From positions 1,201,189-1,265,188 of the forward strand of contig NC_009635.1 of assembly GCF_000017185.1 (NCBI RefSeq): 64,000 bases of DNA, read 5' to 3'. This document shows positions 1-9,015 of this stretch, piece by piece. Positions within the stretch are counted from its first letter, which is position 1, and every line of letters starts with the position of its first letter. Both the position numbers and the translations under genes were made by a program. The notes below the pieces were generated by a model. The model worked only from the letters and a program-made list of their open reading frames with translations, was not told the origin of the DNA and ran no database searches. Origin of the DNA: Methanococcus aeolicus Nankai-3. GTDB lineage: Archaea > AGJL01 > Methanococci > Methanococcales > Methanococcaceae.

Positions 1-84
1 ATATGAATATAATTAACATATACAATAATATAAAATAAATTTGAGATAGGATTATAAATTTGGGAGCTCTATTAGAGAGATAAT

Positions 85-1209
85 ATGGATATAATTGATA
101 GTGTAGCAAAAGATTTTTTAACAAATGATATTTGGATAATGCCCACAGATAGAGAAGATATTCTTGAATTGGACGACATCGGAAATATTAAAATAGTGGA
201 TACCATACCAATTATAAGAACACTTGCTACTCCATCATTAAAAAAAACATTGAAAAGACTATTATATATTATAAAAGATAAAATGGTGTTATTTGATAGC
301 ACAAAAAACAGTGAAATACAAATCAATATTATGAATTATATTAATAAAAAATATTTTGATGCCAAAAATAAAAATTATTATCGTGCAAAAAAAGCATGGT
401 ATAGATTTATAGGGGACATATTTAATAATATCGAAAAAAACGAAATTAAAAAGGCACTAACTAAAATAATAGTGCTTTTAAAAGTATTAAATCCTATATT
501 GGTATTTGAAGTTCATAATATATCTAAATGGAATTATCCAATGGGCTTTAAAAGATTTATAGATTATCTCCATACCAACGGAATAAGCATAGTAATAAAA
601 TGCCCAGTTGAATCAAAACAGAATTTAAGCACATTATTCGAAAACTCGAAAATAAATGATATAGCAATAGTAAAATATTATGCAAAATTAAAAGGAAGAT
701 TTATTTCTACAACTGTGGCAAAATATTTATTAAATATATCCAATGGAAACACTAACATTATAGATATATTATTATTAAAATCAAAGAGGGAATTAAAAAC
801 CCTAAGAGATTTAAAAGTGCCATGGTTAAAAATACTCCCGATTATAGTTCCAAGTAAATATCAAAAAATTATAAATATAATTTGCAATATTAAAAAATTT
901 AAAATAAATGATATTGAACAATTATTGGATTTAAAAATACCTACAATATATGCCTATTTAAAAGAATTGGTAGATATGGGTATAATTACCAAAAGAAGAA
1001 TAAATAATAGGATTGGTAGGCCGTCTAGAACTTTTTTATATAAATTAAGCATAAATAAAGAAATATTATTTGATTACCTTGACAATTTGCCATATAACGA
1101 CCTATATTTTACTGTTTTTCATAATGCAAATAGTCAAATTTTAACGAGAAATAACACGGAGCTCCGAAAATACTCAAATAGTAGGTTTCGGGTTTTCGGA
1201 TTAGGTTGA
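85..1209 (+). CDS. Degenerate AAA+-like protein with C-terminal winged helix
   Basis: A 374-residue protein that I cannot assign to a named family. The middle (about residues 150-240) reads like the second half of an AAA+/STAND ATPase fold: a Walker-B-like strand (ILVFEVHN) followed by a sensor-like strand (ISIVIKCPV), but no Walker A loop is visible. Residues about 275-345 look like a winged helix (NDIEQLLDLKIPTIYAYLKE, then a basic wing with KRRINNRIGRPSR). The start ATG follows GAGAGATAAT. The last codons run through a copy of the TTTCGGGTTTTCGG repeat, so the C-terminal tail may not be conserved. It borders the proposed origin opposite the Orc1/Cdc6-like gene, which suggests an initiator-related DNA-binding role; that is inference. 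Confidence 0.6.
   Translation: MDIIDSVAKDFLTNDIWIMPTDREDILELDDIGNIKIVDTIPIIRTLATPSLKKTLKRLLYIIKDKMVLFDSTKNSEIQINIMNYINKKYFDAKNKNYYRAKKAWYRFIGDIFNNIEKNEIKKALTKIIVLLKVLNPILVFEVHNISKWNYPMGFKRFIDYLHTNGISIVIKCPVESKQNLSTLFENSKINDIAIVKYYAKLKGRFISTTVAKYLLNISNGNTNIIDILLLKSKRELKTLRDLKVPWLKILPIIVPSKYQKIINIICNIKKFKINDIEQLLDLKIPTIYAYLKELVDMGIITKRRINNRIGRPSRTFLYKLSINKEILFDYLDNLPYNDLYFTVFHNANSQILTRNNTELRKYSNSRFRVFGLG
1186..1199 (+). repeat. Origin-type repeat R1 (TTTCGGGTTTTCGG)
   Basis: First and fullest copy of a G-string motif that recurs across the 1.2-2.9 kb region. It overlaps the 3' end of the upstream coding region. A half-copy in the opposite sense (ACCCGAA) follows at about 1214-1220. Confidence 0.7.
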
Positions 1210-1349
1210 TTTTACCCGAATAACAACTATTTTTAATAAATTATTACTAAGTATGTTTTGTGCATAGTTATGACACAACTTAATTTTTACTATTAGGTTT
1301 CAAAATCATACAATAAGAAAATACATATATAAACACTTTTCTTAATATG

Positions 1350-1363
1350 TTTTCGGGTTTTCG
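1350..1363 (+). repeat. Origin-type repeat R2 (TTTTCGGGTTTTCG)
   Basis: Forward copy of the motif, at the left edge of the most AT-rich stretch of the gap. Confidence 0.7.
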
Positions 1364-1707
1364 AGTGCGATATATATATAGAAAATAAAAATATATGTCC
1401 AAAGTTATAAGAAAAAAATTATCACAACTTTTTATTATTATATTATATTATTACTCTTATTATGTATATATAATATATATAATATATATTTTTAATAATA
1501 TATTGATTAAACTATAATTAAATTGAAATAATTAAATAAAAAACAGATAATTTTTATTAAAAAACAGTGTTAATTGTCCATAGTAAATAATAGATACATG
1601 GCCAAAGCTAAACAAAAAAATAAGCCTTTTTAGCCCAATAATTTTTTAGGAATAATTTTAAAACAACATTTCCATATACACTTCCCAACCCCTATACATA
1701 TATCAGA

Positions 1708-1721
1708 CCCGAAAACCCGAA
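1708..1721 (-). repeat. Origin-type repeat R3, inverted (CCCGAAAACCCGAA)
   Basis: Reverse-orientation copy just downstream of the wHTH-SWIM gene stop codon. With R1 and R2 it brackets the AT-rich segment. Confidence 0.7.
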
Positions 1722-1724
1722 TTA

Positions 1725-2246
1725 CTACTTTTTCAGCTCTTCGTAGTAATTTTTAAGATAGTTTATGTGTCTGCATGCCCTCGACTGGCAAGATGTACAC
1801 CACCATGCACCTTCATTTGACCTATACACATTAGATATTAGATCTCCTTCACTATCGTAGAAGCTATACTGTTTTCCGCCTACATAATCAACAGATTCTT
1901 TTATTTCTAAACCTATTCTATTGACTGGGTAATACTTAGTTCCATATTTCTTTTTCGGTAAAGACCCGAAAAGACCCGAAAAGCTACGGTCAAAAATTTC
2001 GGGCGATAATCGCTTTAAAATAGACATTCCTTTAACAGTTATTGAGTATAGTACTTTATGTCCACTTCTACTTCTTTTTACAATATTTAAAGCAGTACAT
2101 AGTCTTAAAAATTGAGATGGGAGTCCCTTTGATATTTTTAGGTTTTCGGTTATCTGTTTGGGGTAAGTTGTGCCACGAATTAACACAAAATGTAAAATCA
2201 ATTTTCTAATCGGCGTTGCTATGCTTTGATTTATTATATTTTCCAT
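1725..2246 (-). CDS. Winged-helix protein with SWIM-type zinc site
   Basis: 173 residues when started at the ATG at 2246, which has an AGGTGA ribosome binding site; the longer reading frame to 2309 has none. Residues about 1-85 form a winged helix (TYPKQITENLKISKGLPSQF). The C-terminus has WWCTSCQSRACRHINYL, a variant of the SWIM zinc motif in which CxC is replaced by CxxC, followed by CxH. SWIM domains bind DNA or protein. The gene sits inside the proposed origin, between its two AT-rich gaps, and its own coding sequence contains two tandem copies of AAGACCCGAA (1961-1980). A role in origin binding or autoregulation is inferred from position only. Confidence 0.65.
   Translation of the reverse strand: MENIINQSIATPIRKLILHFVLIRGTTYPKQITENLKISKGLPSQFLRLCTALNIVKRSRSGHKVLYSITVKGMSILKRLSPEIFDRSFSGLFGSLPKKKYGTKYYPVNRIGLEIKESVDYVGGKQYSFYDSEGDLISNVYRSNEGAWWCTSCQSRACRHINYLKNYYEELKK
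1961..1983 (-). repeat. Origin-type repeat R4, tandem pair inside CDS
   Basis: AAGACCCGAA occurs twice head to tail, followed by AAG. It lies within the wHTH-SWIM coding region, reads as TTCGGGTCTT on the gene strand, and shares the CCCGAAAA core with R3. A partial copy (TTTCGGG) follows at about 1998 and a half-copy GGTTTTCGG lies at 2141-2149. Confidence 0.55.
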
Positions 2247-3100
2247 ATTTTCACCTTTATATTTAATTATATGCGTCGTATGATTTGTATTATGGTATAT
2301 CTCAATCATATGGTATTTTTAAATATATTTTAAGTTTTGATTCATTTTACGATTTTTCTAAGCTAATTTATTATAATATCTCTGATAGTATATAATGTTT
2401 ATCATTATTATTTATTATCATATATTTGTTATATGCTGTTTTTTTATTATTTTGGAGATAAATATGTGTTATTATTGTTATATATTTGTTATATATTTGT
2501 TATATATAATATTATAAAGTGATTCATAGTCTATATTATTTTATTTAATGAATTCACGGGTTATATTTTAGTATATATACTAAAAAGTCAATTCAAAAAA
2601 ACTTTATTGCCATAGTGATAGTTTATATACTTTTAAAATTTTATTAAAGTTTTTTTTATATCTTTTTTAAGCAATTCTAAGGGAGATAATTTATAAATTA
2701 TAAATTGATTCACAAGATATTTATAATATTATCTTTGATTCACAATATTTTAAAAATGAACATAATTTTGATAATAATTATACATTTAAAAATTTATTTA
2801 TTAATATAAATATATATACAACAATTACTTAGAAAAATTAATGGTTTTCGGGTTTTCTATCGTTTAGAAAATAATCAATTAGAAATACCGAAAACTATAA
2901 AAATAGGGGGTGTGTAAGATATTATACTTTATTATAGTCAATCGCAGAACACCCTGCATAAATATTCATTATTAAATAAGCAGTATCTGTCGTTTATTTG
3001 CAAAAATATTCAATAATATTCAATAATATTCAATAAATATTTTTTAGATGATTTGACCCTCTATGTCATATATTTCATGATTGACTATACTGGTGGTATT
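2247..3100. other. Second AT-rich gap with iteron-like repeats
   Basis: No gene is seen in this 850-base stretch. It holds three copies of TATTTGTTATA (2423, 2483, 2494), four of TGATTCA (2338, 2520, 2706, 2736; the last two extend to TTGATTCACA), a forward G-string motif with an inverted half-copy (2843-2895), and a 10-base unit AATATTCAAT repeated exactly three times in tandem (3005-3034). It is the upstream region of both the wHTH-SWIM gene and the Orc1/Cdc6-like gene, so it must also carry both promoters. Confidence 0.5.
2843..2857 (+). repeat. Origin-type repeat R5 (GGTTTTCGGGTTTTC)
   Basis: Forward copy, followed 30 bases later by an inverted half-copy (ACCGAAAAC, 2887-2895). It lies about 245 bases upstream of the Orc1/Cdc6-like start codon. 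Confidence 0.65.
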
Positions 3101-4327
3101 ATGATAGACCCAATAGAATTTATACAAAATGCTTCTTCAATAACAAAAAAATCTATGAATAAATTGAAGTTAAAAACCAACCCCTTCTCCGAAAAGCCCA
3201 TACGGGGTAATACTAAGTTTTTTGTAGGTAGGACTACTGAATTAATTGAAATTGCAGATATATTGGGGGCAGCCCAATATGGCAGTATATCAAATGCAGC
3301 AATAGTGGGAACAAAAGGTATAGGCAAAAGTTCTTTATTAAATGTAATTTATTATGCTGCAAAAAGACAAAATCACTGGACTGTTGAGTTAGAGGCTTCC
3401 CAGGTAACTCCAAGGCAATTTTTAATACATTTGATGTATGGTATTATTAGGGATAATATATTTGCAATGGATGGAACATTATCTACTGATTATATGGAAC
3501 ATTCTCAAAAAATAATTGATATATATCGTAGATTGGAGTCTTTTTCTGATAAAACGCCCGTTCATTATCCGAGGGAGAAAATAGAAAGGGATTTGGATTA
3601 TTTATTAAATAATGTAAAAGAAGAAGGTAAATTATGTATTATATTAATAGATGAGGCCGACCAATTTGCCAAAAAAAGTTGTTTGGGATTATTGCAATTT
3701 TTTCATTCATTTTTATATGATGAAGGAATATTGTCATTTTTTGCAGGTTCTCCAACACTTATGGAAAATTTGACAAAGGTTTCTCCTGCTATGAGGGATA
3801 GATTCCCCAAAATTATAAATATGCCACCTTTATCTAAGGAAGAGGCTTATGATTTAATATTAAGGCGGTTAAAAGATGCTCAAACAGTAAAGGCAAATGG
3901 TTATGACCCATTCACGGAAAATGCCATTAACACAATTGTTGAAGAATGCGATGGAATTCCCCGAAGAATAATTATGACTTGCTCTGAATCAATATCAATA
4001 GGTCTAAAAAAAGGATTAACAGAGATAGACGAAAATATTGTTAAAACAGCTATGAAAAAATTGGGTATTAGTATAGGGCATCAAATATTAAATCATTTAA
4101 CGCCTGCACAATCGAAAATAATAAAAGCACTGGCTGAATCAGGTGGAAAATCAACTGTCACAGAACTGGCTAAAATACTAAATAATTCTCCTGGAACAAT
4201 TGGAACACATTTATCGGACATATATGAAATGGGATATATTTACAAAGACCGTTCTGGAAGTAATGTATATTATATATTGTCCAAAGAATTAAAAGATGTT
4301 TTGATACCCGAGGAAGAAAATTTATAA
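3101..4327 (+). CDS. Orc1/Cdc6-like AAA+ ATPase (MJ0774-type)
   Basis: Likely replication initiator and helicase loader of the divergent Methanococcales type. I start it at ATG 3101, preceded by GGTGGT; the longer frame uses TTG at 3053 without a good site. In 408 residues: an Orc-like lead-in (NPF, then FVGRTTELIEI at about 41-51), Walker A GTKGIGKSS at 70-78, Walker B CIILIDEADQF at about 179-189, a sensor-1-like strand FFAGSP, a sensor-2-like arginine region GIPRRII, and a C-terminal winged helix (TVTELAKILNNSPGTIGTHL). Methanococcales lack a canonical Orc1/Cdc6; MJ0774 has been proposed as the distant homologue. The next gene here is mptA, as MJ0775 follows MJ0774. Clustered repeats upstream support an origin role. 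Confidence 0.75.
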   Translation: MIDPIEFIQNASSITKKSMNKLKLKTNPFSEKPIRGNTKFFVGRTTELIEIADILGAAQYGSISNAAIVGTKGIGKSSLLNVIYYAAKRQNHWTVELEASQVTPRQFLIHLMYGIIRDNIFAMDGTLSTDYMEHSQKIIDIYRRLESFSDKTPVHYPREKIERDLDYLLNNVKEEGKLCIILIDEADQFAKKSCLGLLQFFHSFLYDEGILSFFAGSPTLMENLTKVSPAMRDRFPKIINMPPLSKEEAYDLILRRLKDAQTVKANGYDPFTENAINTIVEECDGIPRRIIMTCSESISIGLKKGLTEIDENIVKTAMKKLGISIGHQILNHLTPAQSKIIKALAESGGKSTVTELAKILNNSPGTIGTHLSDIYEMGYIYKDRSGSNVYYILSKELKDVLIPEEENL

Positions 4328-4458
4328 TGTTTATCTATATATTTTTTTAATTAAATCAATGTTAATGTAATAGTTATATGGTCAATGACATATATAGTTA
4401 AATAGGATTATATGTGTAATATGGTGTAAATATATTTTTAATAATTATCGGTGAAATA

Positions 4459-5388
4459 ATGTTTTGTGATGTTCAAGCAACGGAACCTGATGTAAAGGTA
4501 TCATTAACAAGGGTAGGAATTACAAATTTAAAAAAACTAATTAAAATTACAAGGGAATCAAAAAGACCCATAATATTGCTTCCAACTTTTGAAGTTTTTG
4601 TAGATTTACCAAGCTCCCAAAAGGGAATACATATGTCAAGAAGTCCAGAAGTAATTGAAGAAATTATAGAATCTATGGTCGATAATGAAGTATATGGAAT
4701 TGAAGAACTTTCTGTGGACATTATAAAAAAATTGTTCGAAAAACACGAATATGCGACAAGGGCAGAAGTTTTAATGTATGGAGAATATATGATGGAGGAA
4801 GAATCCCCCATCACTAAGCGGAGCTCCCAAGAAATTTGTAAAATTATGTCGAAAGCTCATGGTACAAAGGATGGGAATAACAATATAATAATTAAAAAAA
4901 TGGTGGGGGCTGAGGTTGTAGGTATCACAGCATGTCCTTGTGCTCAAAATCTTTTAAAAGAAAAAGCCATTAAAAAATTAAAAGAAAAAGGATTTTCTGA
5001 TGAAGATATTAAAAATATACTGGATTCTGTCTCAATAGCCACCCATAACCAAAGAGGAATTGGAACAATTATGATTGAAGTGCCTGATGGTTATGAAGTG
5101 GGCATTTCTAAAATTATAAATATTATTAAAAAATCAATGAGTGGGGAAGTATATGAGCTTTTAAAACGAGTTGATGAAGGATATGTCGTAGAGGAAGCAC
5201 ATAAAAATCCAAAATTTGTTGAAGATTGTGCAAGAGAAATGATAAGAAGAGTTGTTGGAGAGTTTAACTATCTTCCAGATGATACAGAAGTATTGGTAAG
5301 ACAAGTCAATAAAGAAAGTATCCATAGGCATGATGCTTTCGCAGAGCGGAGCTCCACATTAGGGGAGTTAAGAAATGAATTGAAATAA
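4459..5388 (+). CDS. mptA: GTP cyclohydrolase MptA (archaeal FolE2 type)
   Basis: Fe(II)-dependent enzyme that converts GTP to 7,8-dihydro-D-neopterin 2',3'-cyclic phosphate, the first step to the methanopterin pterin. The 309 residues match the family over their whole length: N-terminal VQATEPDVKVSLTRVGI, the conserved GITACPCAQN with its metal-binding cysteine at about residue 154, SIATHNQRG, and the C-terminal VNKESIHRHDAFAE. The start ATG follows GGTGAAATA. In M. jannaschii the orthologue (MJ0775) also follows the Orc-like gene. The coding sequence holds two GGAGCTCC palindromes (4820, 5349). Confidence 0.93.
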   Translation: MFCDVQATEPDVKVSLTRVGITNLKKLIKITRESKRPIILLPTFEVFVDLPSSQKGIHMSRSPEVIEEIIESMVDNEVYGIEELSVDIIKKLFEKHEYATRAEVLMYGEYMMEEESPITKRSSQEICKIMSKAHGTKDGNNNIIIKKMVGAEVVGITACPCAQNLLKEKAIKKLKEKGFSDEDIKNILDSVSIATHNQRGIGTIMIEVPDGYEVGISKIINIIKKSMSGEVYELLKRVDEGYVVEEAHKNPKFVEDCAREMIRRVVGEFNYLPDDTEVLVRQVNKESIHRHDAFAERSSTLGELRNELK

Positions 5389-5439
5389 CATACACGAATA
5401 AGTAAAATTTTGAGATTTTTTTATCTTTTTATTTTTATG

Positions 5440-5523
5440 GTTTGTTCGGGAACTCATTATGGATATTTTAAGCATATTTTCATTAATCTTTTGACCTATG
5501 ATGAACACAATTTTTGAACAAAC
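5440..5523. repeat. Small TATA-flanked inverted-repeat element (GTTTGTTC ends)
   Basis: The 84-base stretch begins GTTTGTTCGGGAA and ends TTGAACAAAC, an inverted repeat of eight to ten bases, with TATG on its left and TATA on its right. The flanks resemble those of the GTYAATCTTC elements elsewhere in the window, so it may be a related mini-element. Only one clear copy was found, so the call is weak. Confidence 0.35.
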
Positions 5524-5565
5524 TATAATATTTCTATTTTTTAAACAATAGTTTTCAGTGATTTT

Positions 5566-6810
5566 ATGAATATATTGGTAGTTGGAGTTAATACTCGACC
5601 GATTGCAAATTCCGCGAAAAAATTAGGGCATACAGTTTATTCGGCATCATATTATAATCCAATGGATTTAAATGCAGATGTAAAGGAGTATATTGTAGAT
5701 GATAATAATCATGGACATTTTTATGACCACTATGACGAAAAAAAACTTTTAAATATGGCGGAAAATATAATTAATAATTACCATATTGACCATGTGGTTA
5801 TAGCATCAGGAATATTTGAAAATGCAAATTCAAAAACACCAGATTGGGATGTTATAGGCAACACACCAAAAAAAATTAAAACCGTTAGTAATAAATATAA
5901 TACATCCAAAAAATTGGAAAATTTAGGATATGATATCCCTGCAACATATGTTGCATATAATTCAAAACAAATTGAGAAATATTTATATACTCTAAATTAT
6001 ATAATTATAAAAACCGTTTATGGAAGTGGGGGGACTGGGGTTCATTCTCTAAGTTTGGATAATCTCGATTGCGATGTCCACGATGCAATTGATAATTTAA
6101 ACTTACAATATCCTGTTGTAGTTCAGGAAAAAATATTTTCAAGTAGTTATAGTGCTTCATTTATTGGTTCAAATTTTCTATGTTTCAATAAACAATTGAT
6201 TAATAACAATATGTATGTTGGGAATATAACCCCATATAAAATTAACAACATCGATAATGTCAATAAGTGCATTGACTCATTTAAGGATATAATGTCTTCA
6301 TTTGATTTATCTGGTATGAATGGAATTGATTTTATGGTTAAGGACAATGTTCCAGTTATAATTGAGATAAATCCAAGAATATTGGGGACATTTGAAACAA
6401 TAGAACTATCTTCAAATAAAAATTTAATGGATTTGATTATTAAATATGGGGGAGTTAATAAAAGGAGCTCCCCTGAATTACCAAGATTAATAAATCCAAA
6501 TAATCAATATTTGAAAAAAATATTGTTTGCAAAACAAAAAGTAATAAGTTATATCGGAGCCCAAAATAATTCACAAAATCTCAAACATATAAATCAAGTT
6601 TTACAATCCCATAAATTTTCCAAAGAAAAATTTGGTGACATTAGAATATGTGATATACCAAAATATGGAGCTATAATAGAGAAAAATGAGCCACTAGCGA
6701 CAACAATTATTAAAGCATCCGTCATTAACGACACAATAATAAATAATATTTCAAAGATGGTGGTTAATTATGAATATGACAAAAGAAGATGTATACGATA
6801 TGTTAAATAA
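5566..6810 (+). CDS. ATP-grasp family protein, substrate unknown
   Basis: A 414-residue member of the ATP-grasp superfamily, which joins a carboxylate to an amine or similar nucleophile through an acyl-phosphate. Seen here: an N-terminal Rossmann-like start ([21 protein letters not shown]), a lysine and glycine-rich loop [16 protein letters not shown] (about 148-163), the ATP-binding VVVQEKIF, and the metal-binding [26 protein letters not shown] (about 248-273). The C-terminal 130 residues are extra. The ribosome site is AGTGATTTT. It overlaps tfe by 41 bases, so the two are probably cotranscribed. I do not recognise the substrate. Confidence 0.75.
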   Translation: MNILVVGVNTRPIANSAKKLGHTVYSASYYNPMDLNADVKEYIVDDNNHGHFYDHYDEKKLLNMAENIINNYHIDHVVIASGIFENANSKTPDWDVIGNTPKKIKTVSNKYNTSKKLENLGYDIPATYVAYNSKQIEKYLYTLNYIIIKTVYGSGGTGVHSLSLDNLDCDVHDAIDNLNLQYPVVVQEKIFSSSYSASFIGSNFLCFNKQLINNNMYVGNITPYKINNIDNVNKCIDSFKDIMSSFDLSGMNGIDFMVKDNVPVIIEINPRILGTFETIELSSNKNLMDLIIKYGGVNKRSSPELPRLINPNNQYLKKILFAKQKVISYIGAQNNSQNLKHINQVLQSHKFSKEKFGDIRICDIPKYGAIIEKNEPLATTIIKASVINDTIINNISKMVVNYEYDKRRCIRYVK

Positions 6811-7321
6811 TCCAATCATCCAACAAGTATTATTGGAGATATTGGGTGACGATATTAATGGATTTAATGTATTAGAAGCCCTCACCGAACTGACAGAAGT
6901 TACAGACGATGAAATTTCAAGACAATTGGATTTAAAATTAAACACTGTAAGAAAATTACTTTATAAATTATATGACGCTCGGCTTGTAGATTATAATAGG
7001 GAAAAAGATGAAGAAACAAACTGGTATAGCTACACATGGAGGGCAACATTTACAAAATTACCGGGGGTCGTTAAAAAAAGGATGGAACAACTGTTAATCG
7101 ACCTTAAAGAACAATTGGAGGTTGAAGAAAATACTTTATTTTTTTATTGTCCAAGATGTGAATTCAAATATTCTTTCGACGAAGCAATAGATTATGGATT
7201 TAGATGTTCGCAATGCAATGGAGTTTTAAAAGAATACAATAATAAAAATGATATATTAATGATTAAAAATCAAATAAAAATAATTGAGGAAGAATTAGCC
7301 CTCAATCCTTTATTTTCTTAA
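6770..7321 (+). CDS. tfe: Transcription initiation factor E, alpha subunit
   Basis: Archaeal homologue of TFIIE-alpha; it helps TBP/TFB and RNA polymerase open promoters. The 183 residues show the N-terminal winged helix ([30 protein letters not shown], about 45-75) and a C-terminal zinc ribbon (CPRC at about 125 and CSQC at about 149). The start ATG at 6770 has GGTGGT upstream and lies within the ATP-grasp gene, a 41-base overlap that implies coupled translation. TFE next to an ATP-grasp gene matches the M. jannaschii order as I remember it (MJ0776-MJ0777). Confidence 0.92.
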   Translation: MNMTKEDVYDMLNNPIIQQVLLEILGDDINGFNVLEALTELTEVTDDEISRQLDLKLNTVRKLLYKLYDARLVDYNREKDEETNWYSYTWRATFTKLPGVVKKRMEQLLIDLKEQLEVEENTLFFYCPRCEFKYSFDEAIDYGFRCSQCNGVLKEYNNKNDILMIKNQIKIIEEELALNPLFS

Positions 7322-7372
7322 TTTTTTGACCTATGTCCCAATTCATTTAGATTTATATGTTGGATGATTATT

Positions 7373-8029
7373 ATGCCTGGAAATAATGATTTTTTTTTAG
7401 AATCGGATATTATAGATAAATTAAATATTATTTATAAAATTAATTTCAATAATCCTTGTTTTTATAAAGAATACTATGATAAATACTTGAAATATATATT
7501 TTCAAGGTCATTTAAATTTAAATTTATCGAATCTTATGAGTTATTGCATTCATCATGTGATAACAATGTAATTATGCACTGTTTGACGGTATCTTTATAT
7601 GCCTATGAAATTGCATCGAAAATAAAACAGAAAAATGATATATCTGTTGATTTGGACTTAATTATTTTGGGGGCCCTATTACATGATATAGGTAGAAGTA
7701 AAACTCACAGCATATCCCATGGTGTTGAGGGTGCGAAAATATTGAAAAAATACAATTATAATGACAAAATAATTCGAATCGCTGAAACTCATATTGGTGC
7801 AGGAATTCCAAAAAATGAAGCAATTGAATTAAACCTTCCGCCAAAGGATTACCTACAAAATACATTGGAGGAACAAATAGTGGCACATGCTGATAACCTT
7901 ATATCGGGGATAAAGATAGTAAGGATTAATGATGTTATTGATAAATTTAAGAAAAATACAAATGAAAATCATCCGTCAATAAATCGCATTATAAATTTAA
8001 ATAAAAAAATAAATGATTTAATATTATGA
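7373..8029 (+). CDS. HD-domain hydrolase (TIGR00295-like)
   Basis: A 218-residue HD-superfamily metal-dependent phosphohydrolase. The motif order is H (NNVIMHCLTV), HD (LGALLHDIGRSKTHSISHG, about 101-119), H (AETHIGAGI) and D (VAHADNLIS), as in HD phosphatases and nucleotidases. Start 7373 is preferred over 7364 because GGATGAT lies at the right distance. It is the last gene of the plus-strand run with tfe and ends just before the convergent pilus genes. In some archaea a related domain sits beside or is fused to the tRNA Cm56 methyltransferase; the substrate here is unknown. Confidence 0.75.
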   Translation: MPGNNDFFLESDIIDKLNIIYKINFNNPCFYKEYYDKYLKYIFSRSFKFKFIESYELLHSSCDNNVIMHCLTVSLYAYEIASKIKQKNDISVDLDLIILGALLHDIGRSKTHSISHGVEGAKILKKYNYNDKIIRIAETHIGAGIPKNEAIELNLPPKDYLQNTLEEQIVAHADNLISGIKIVRINDVIDKFKKNTNENHPSINRIINLNKKINDLIL

Positions 8030-8076
8030 ATTTATAGTTATATTTTTTGAAGGACTTCTTCGGAGCTCCGAATCTG

Positions 8077-8964
8077 TTATGAAAATAAAAATCCCGAACC
8101 CATTGAAATACCATAAAACACAACAATCCCGCCAGTCATACATATGGCACAGGTAATAATCATTCTACTTAAATTTAATCCAAATAATGGAATGGAAAAT
8201 AATAATCCAAAAATACCAGTTCCTAGCTGTATTAATTCGTAGCATTTTGCTATTTGCTCGGGACTCGGAGCAGGCATATTTGGTGACATTGTAGATAATA
8301 CTGTTAAATATCCTCCAATTAAACCAGCTGTGGCAGGAATAACTCCACATAAAATAACTAAACCAACAACAAGACCATTTGCAGTTGTACTTAATAATTG
8401 CTGTTTAATATTCATTAAATCTTCAAGAGTTTTTGCAAGTGTTCTAAGGGTTGAAGCGAGCTCTCCGCCTTGTTTCCTATTTTCTATTATTAACCTACCA
8501 ATCTGTCTAAATACCATAGAATCTGAATTTTCTGTTATGGTGGTCATAGCATCTTCAAAACTATATTTTTTTTCTATAATTAAATACAATATTTTCATAA
8601 ATTCTTTGTCTACTCCATTAACTCCTGCATTTATAACTTCTTCAATAGCTTCTGTGACGGAACGACCAGAATCAAGCGATAGCGTCATTACATATAATGC
8701 CTTAGGTATATTTTTTTCAAACTTTTCAATTTTTCCTTCATATATAATGGAAGGAATACTTAGGAAAACACCCAGATAAACTAAAAACAATATAAATGTA
8801 GTTTTAATATTTAAATGCATAAAATGATTAAATAATAGTGGGATAATAATCGAACCAAAAATGGTTAATCCAATATATAATTTTGCATTGGTTTTAATCC
8901 CTGATTTTCTCAATATAAATATATTACGGGATATGGTGTAGCTGTAAATTTGTTTTAAATCCAT
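8077..8964 (-). CDS. Type IV pilus platform protein (GspF/TadC family), second copy
   Basis: Integral membrane protein of 295 residues, with GspF-type membrane anchors around the conserved cytoplasmic segment KALYVMTLSLDSGRSVTEAIEEV and a repeat near RKQGGELASTLRTLAKTLEDLMNIKQQLL. Membrane spans are visible near residues 30-75 and in the C-terminal third. Start 8964 is chosen for its GGTGAAAAT site. It follows another GspF-type gene and a secretion ATPase on the same strand, the layout of the M. maripaludis EpdJ/EpdK/EpdL pilus assembly genes as I recall them. It probably forms half of the inner-membrane platform. Confidence 0.8.
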   Translation of the reverse strand: MDLKQIYSYTISRNIFILRKSGIKTNAKLYIGLTIFGSIIIPLLFNHFMHLNIKTTFILFLVYLGVFLSIPSIIYEGKIEKFEKNIPKALYVMTLSLDSGRSVTEAIEEVINAGVNGVDKEFMKILYLIIEKKYSFEDAMTTITENSDSMVFRQIGRLIIENRKQGGELASTLRTLAKTLEDLMNIKQQLLSTTANGLVVGLVILCGVIPATAGLIGGYLTVLSTMSPNMPAPSPEQIAKCYELIQLGTGIFGLLFSIPLFGLNLSRMIITCAICMTGGIVVFYGISMGSGFLFS

Positions 8965-9015
8965 ATTTTCACCAAATAAGAATATGAGTATATGGGGGAG
9001 TATGACCAATATATA

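Larger units (their letters stand above)
1210..1724. other. AT-rich gap with inverted motif copies, proposed origin core
   Basis: No gene is seen here. The stretch is almost purely A+T between about 1370 and 1560, with long TATA-type runs at 1470-1500, and is bracketed by motif copies in opposite orientation (R1 and R2 forward, R3 reverse). This is the arrangement expected of an origin: initiator sites around an easily melted region. The assignment rests on layout and the nearby initiator-like genes, not on an experiment. Confidence 0.5.

Noticed and set aside
3005-3034. Triple tandem AATATTCAAT considered as a CRISPR-like array
   Set aside because: The 10-base units have no spacers and there are no cas genes; a simple tandem repeat.
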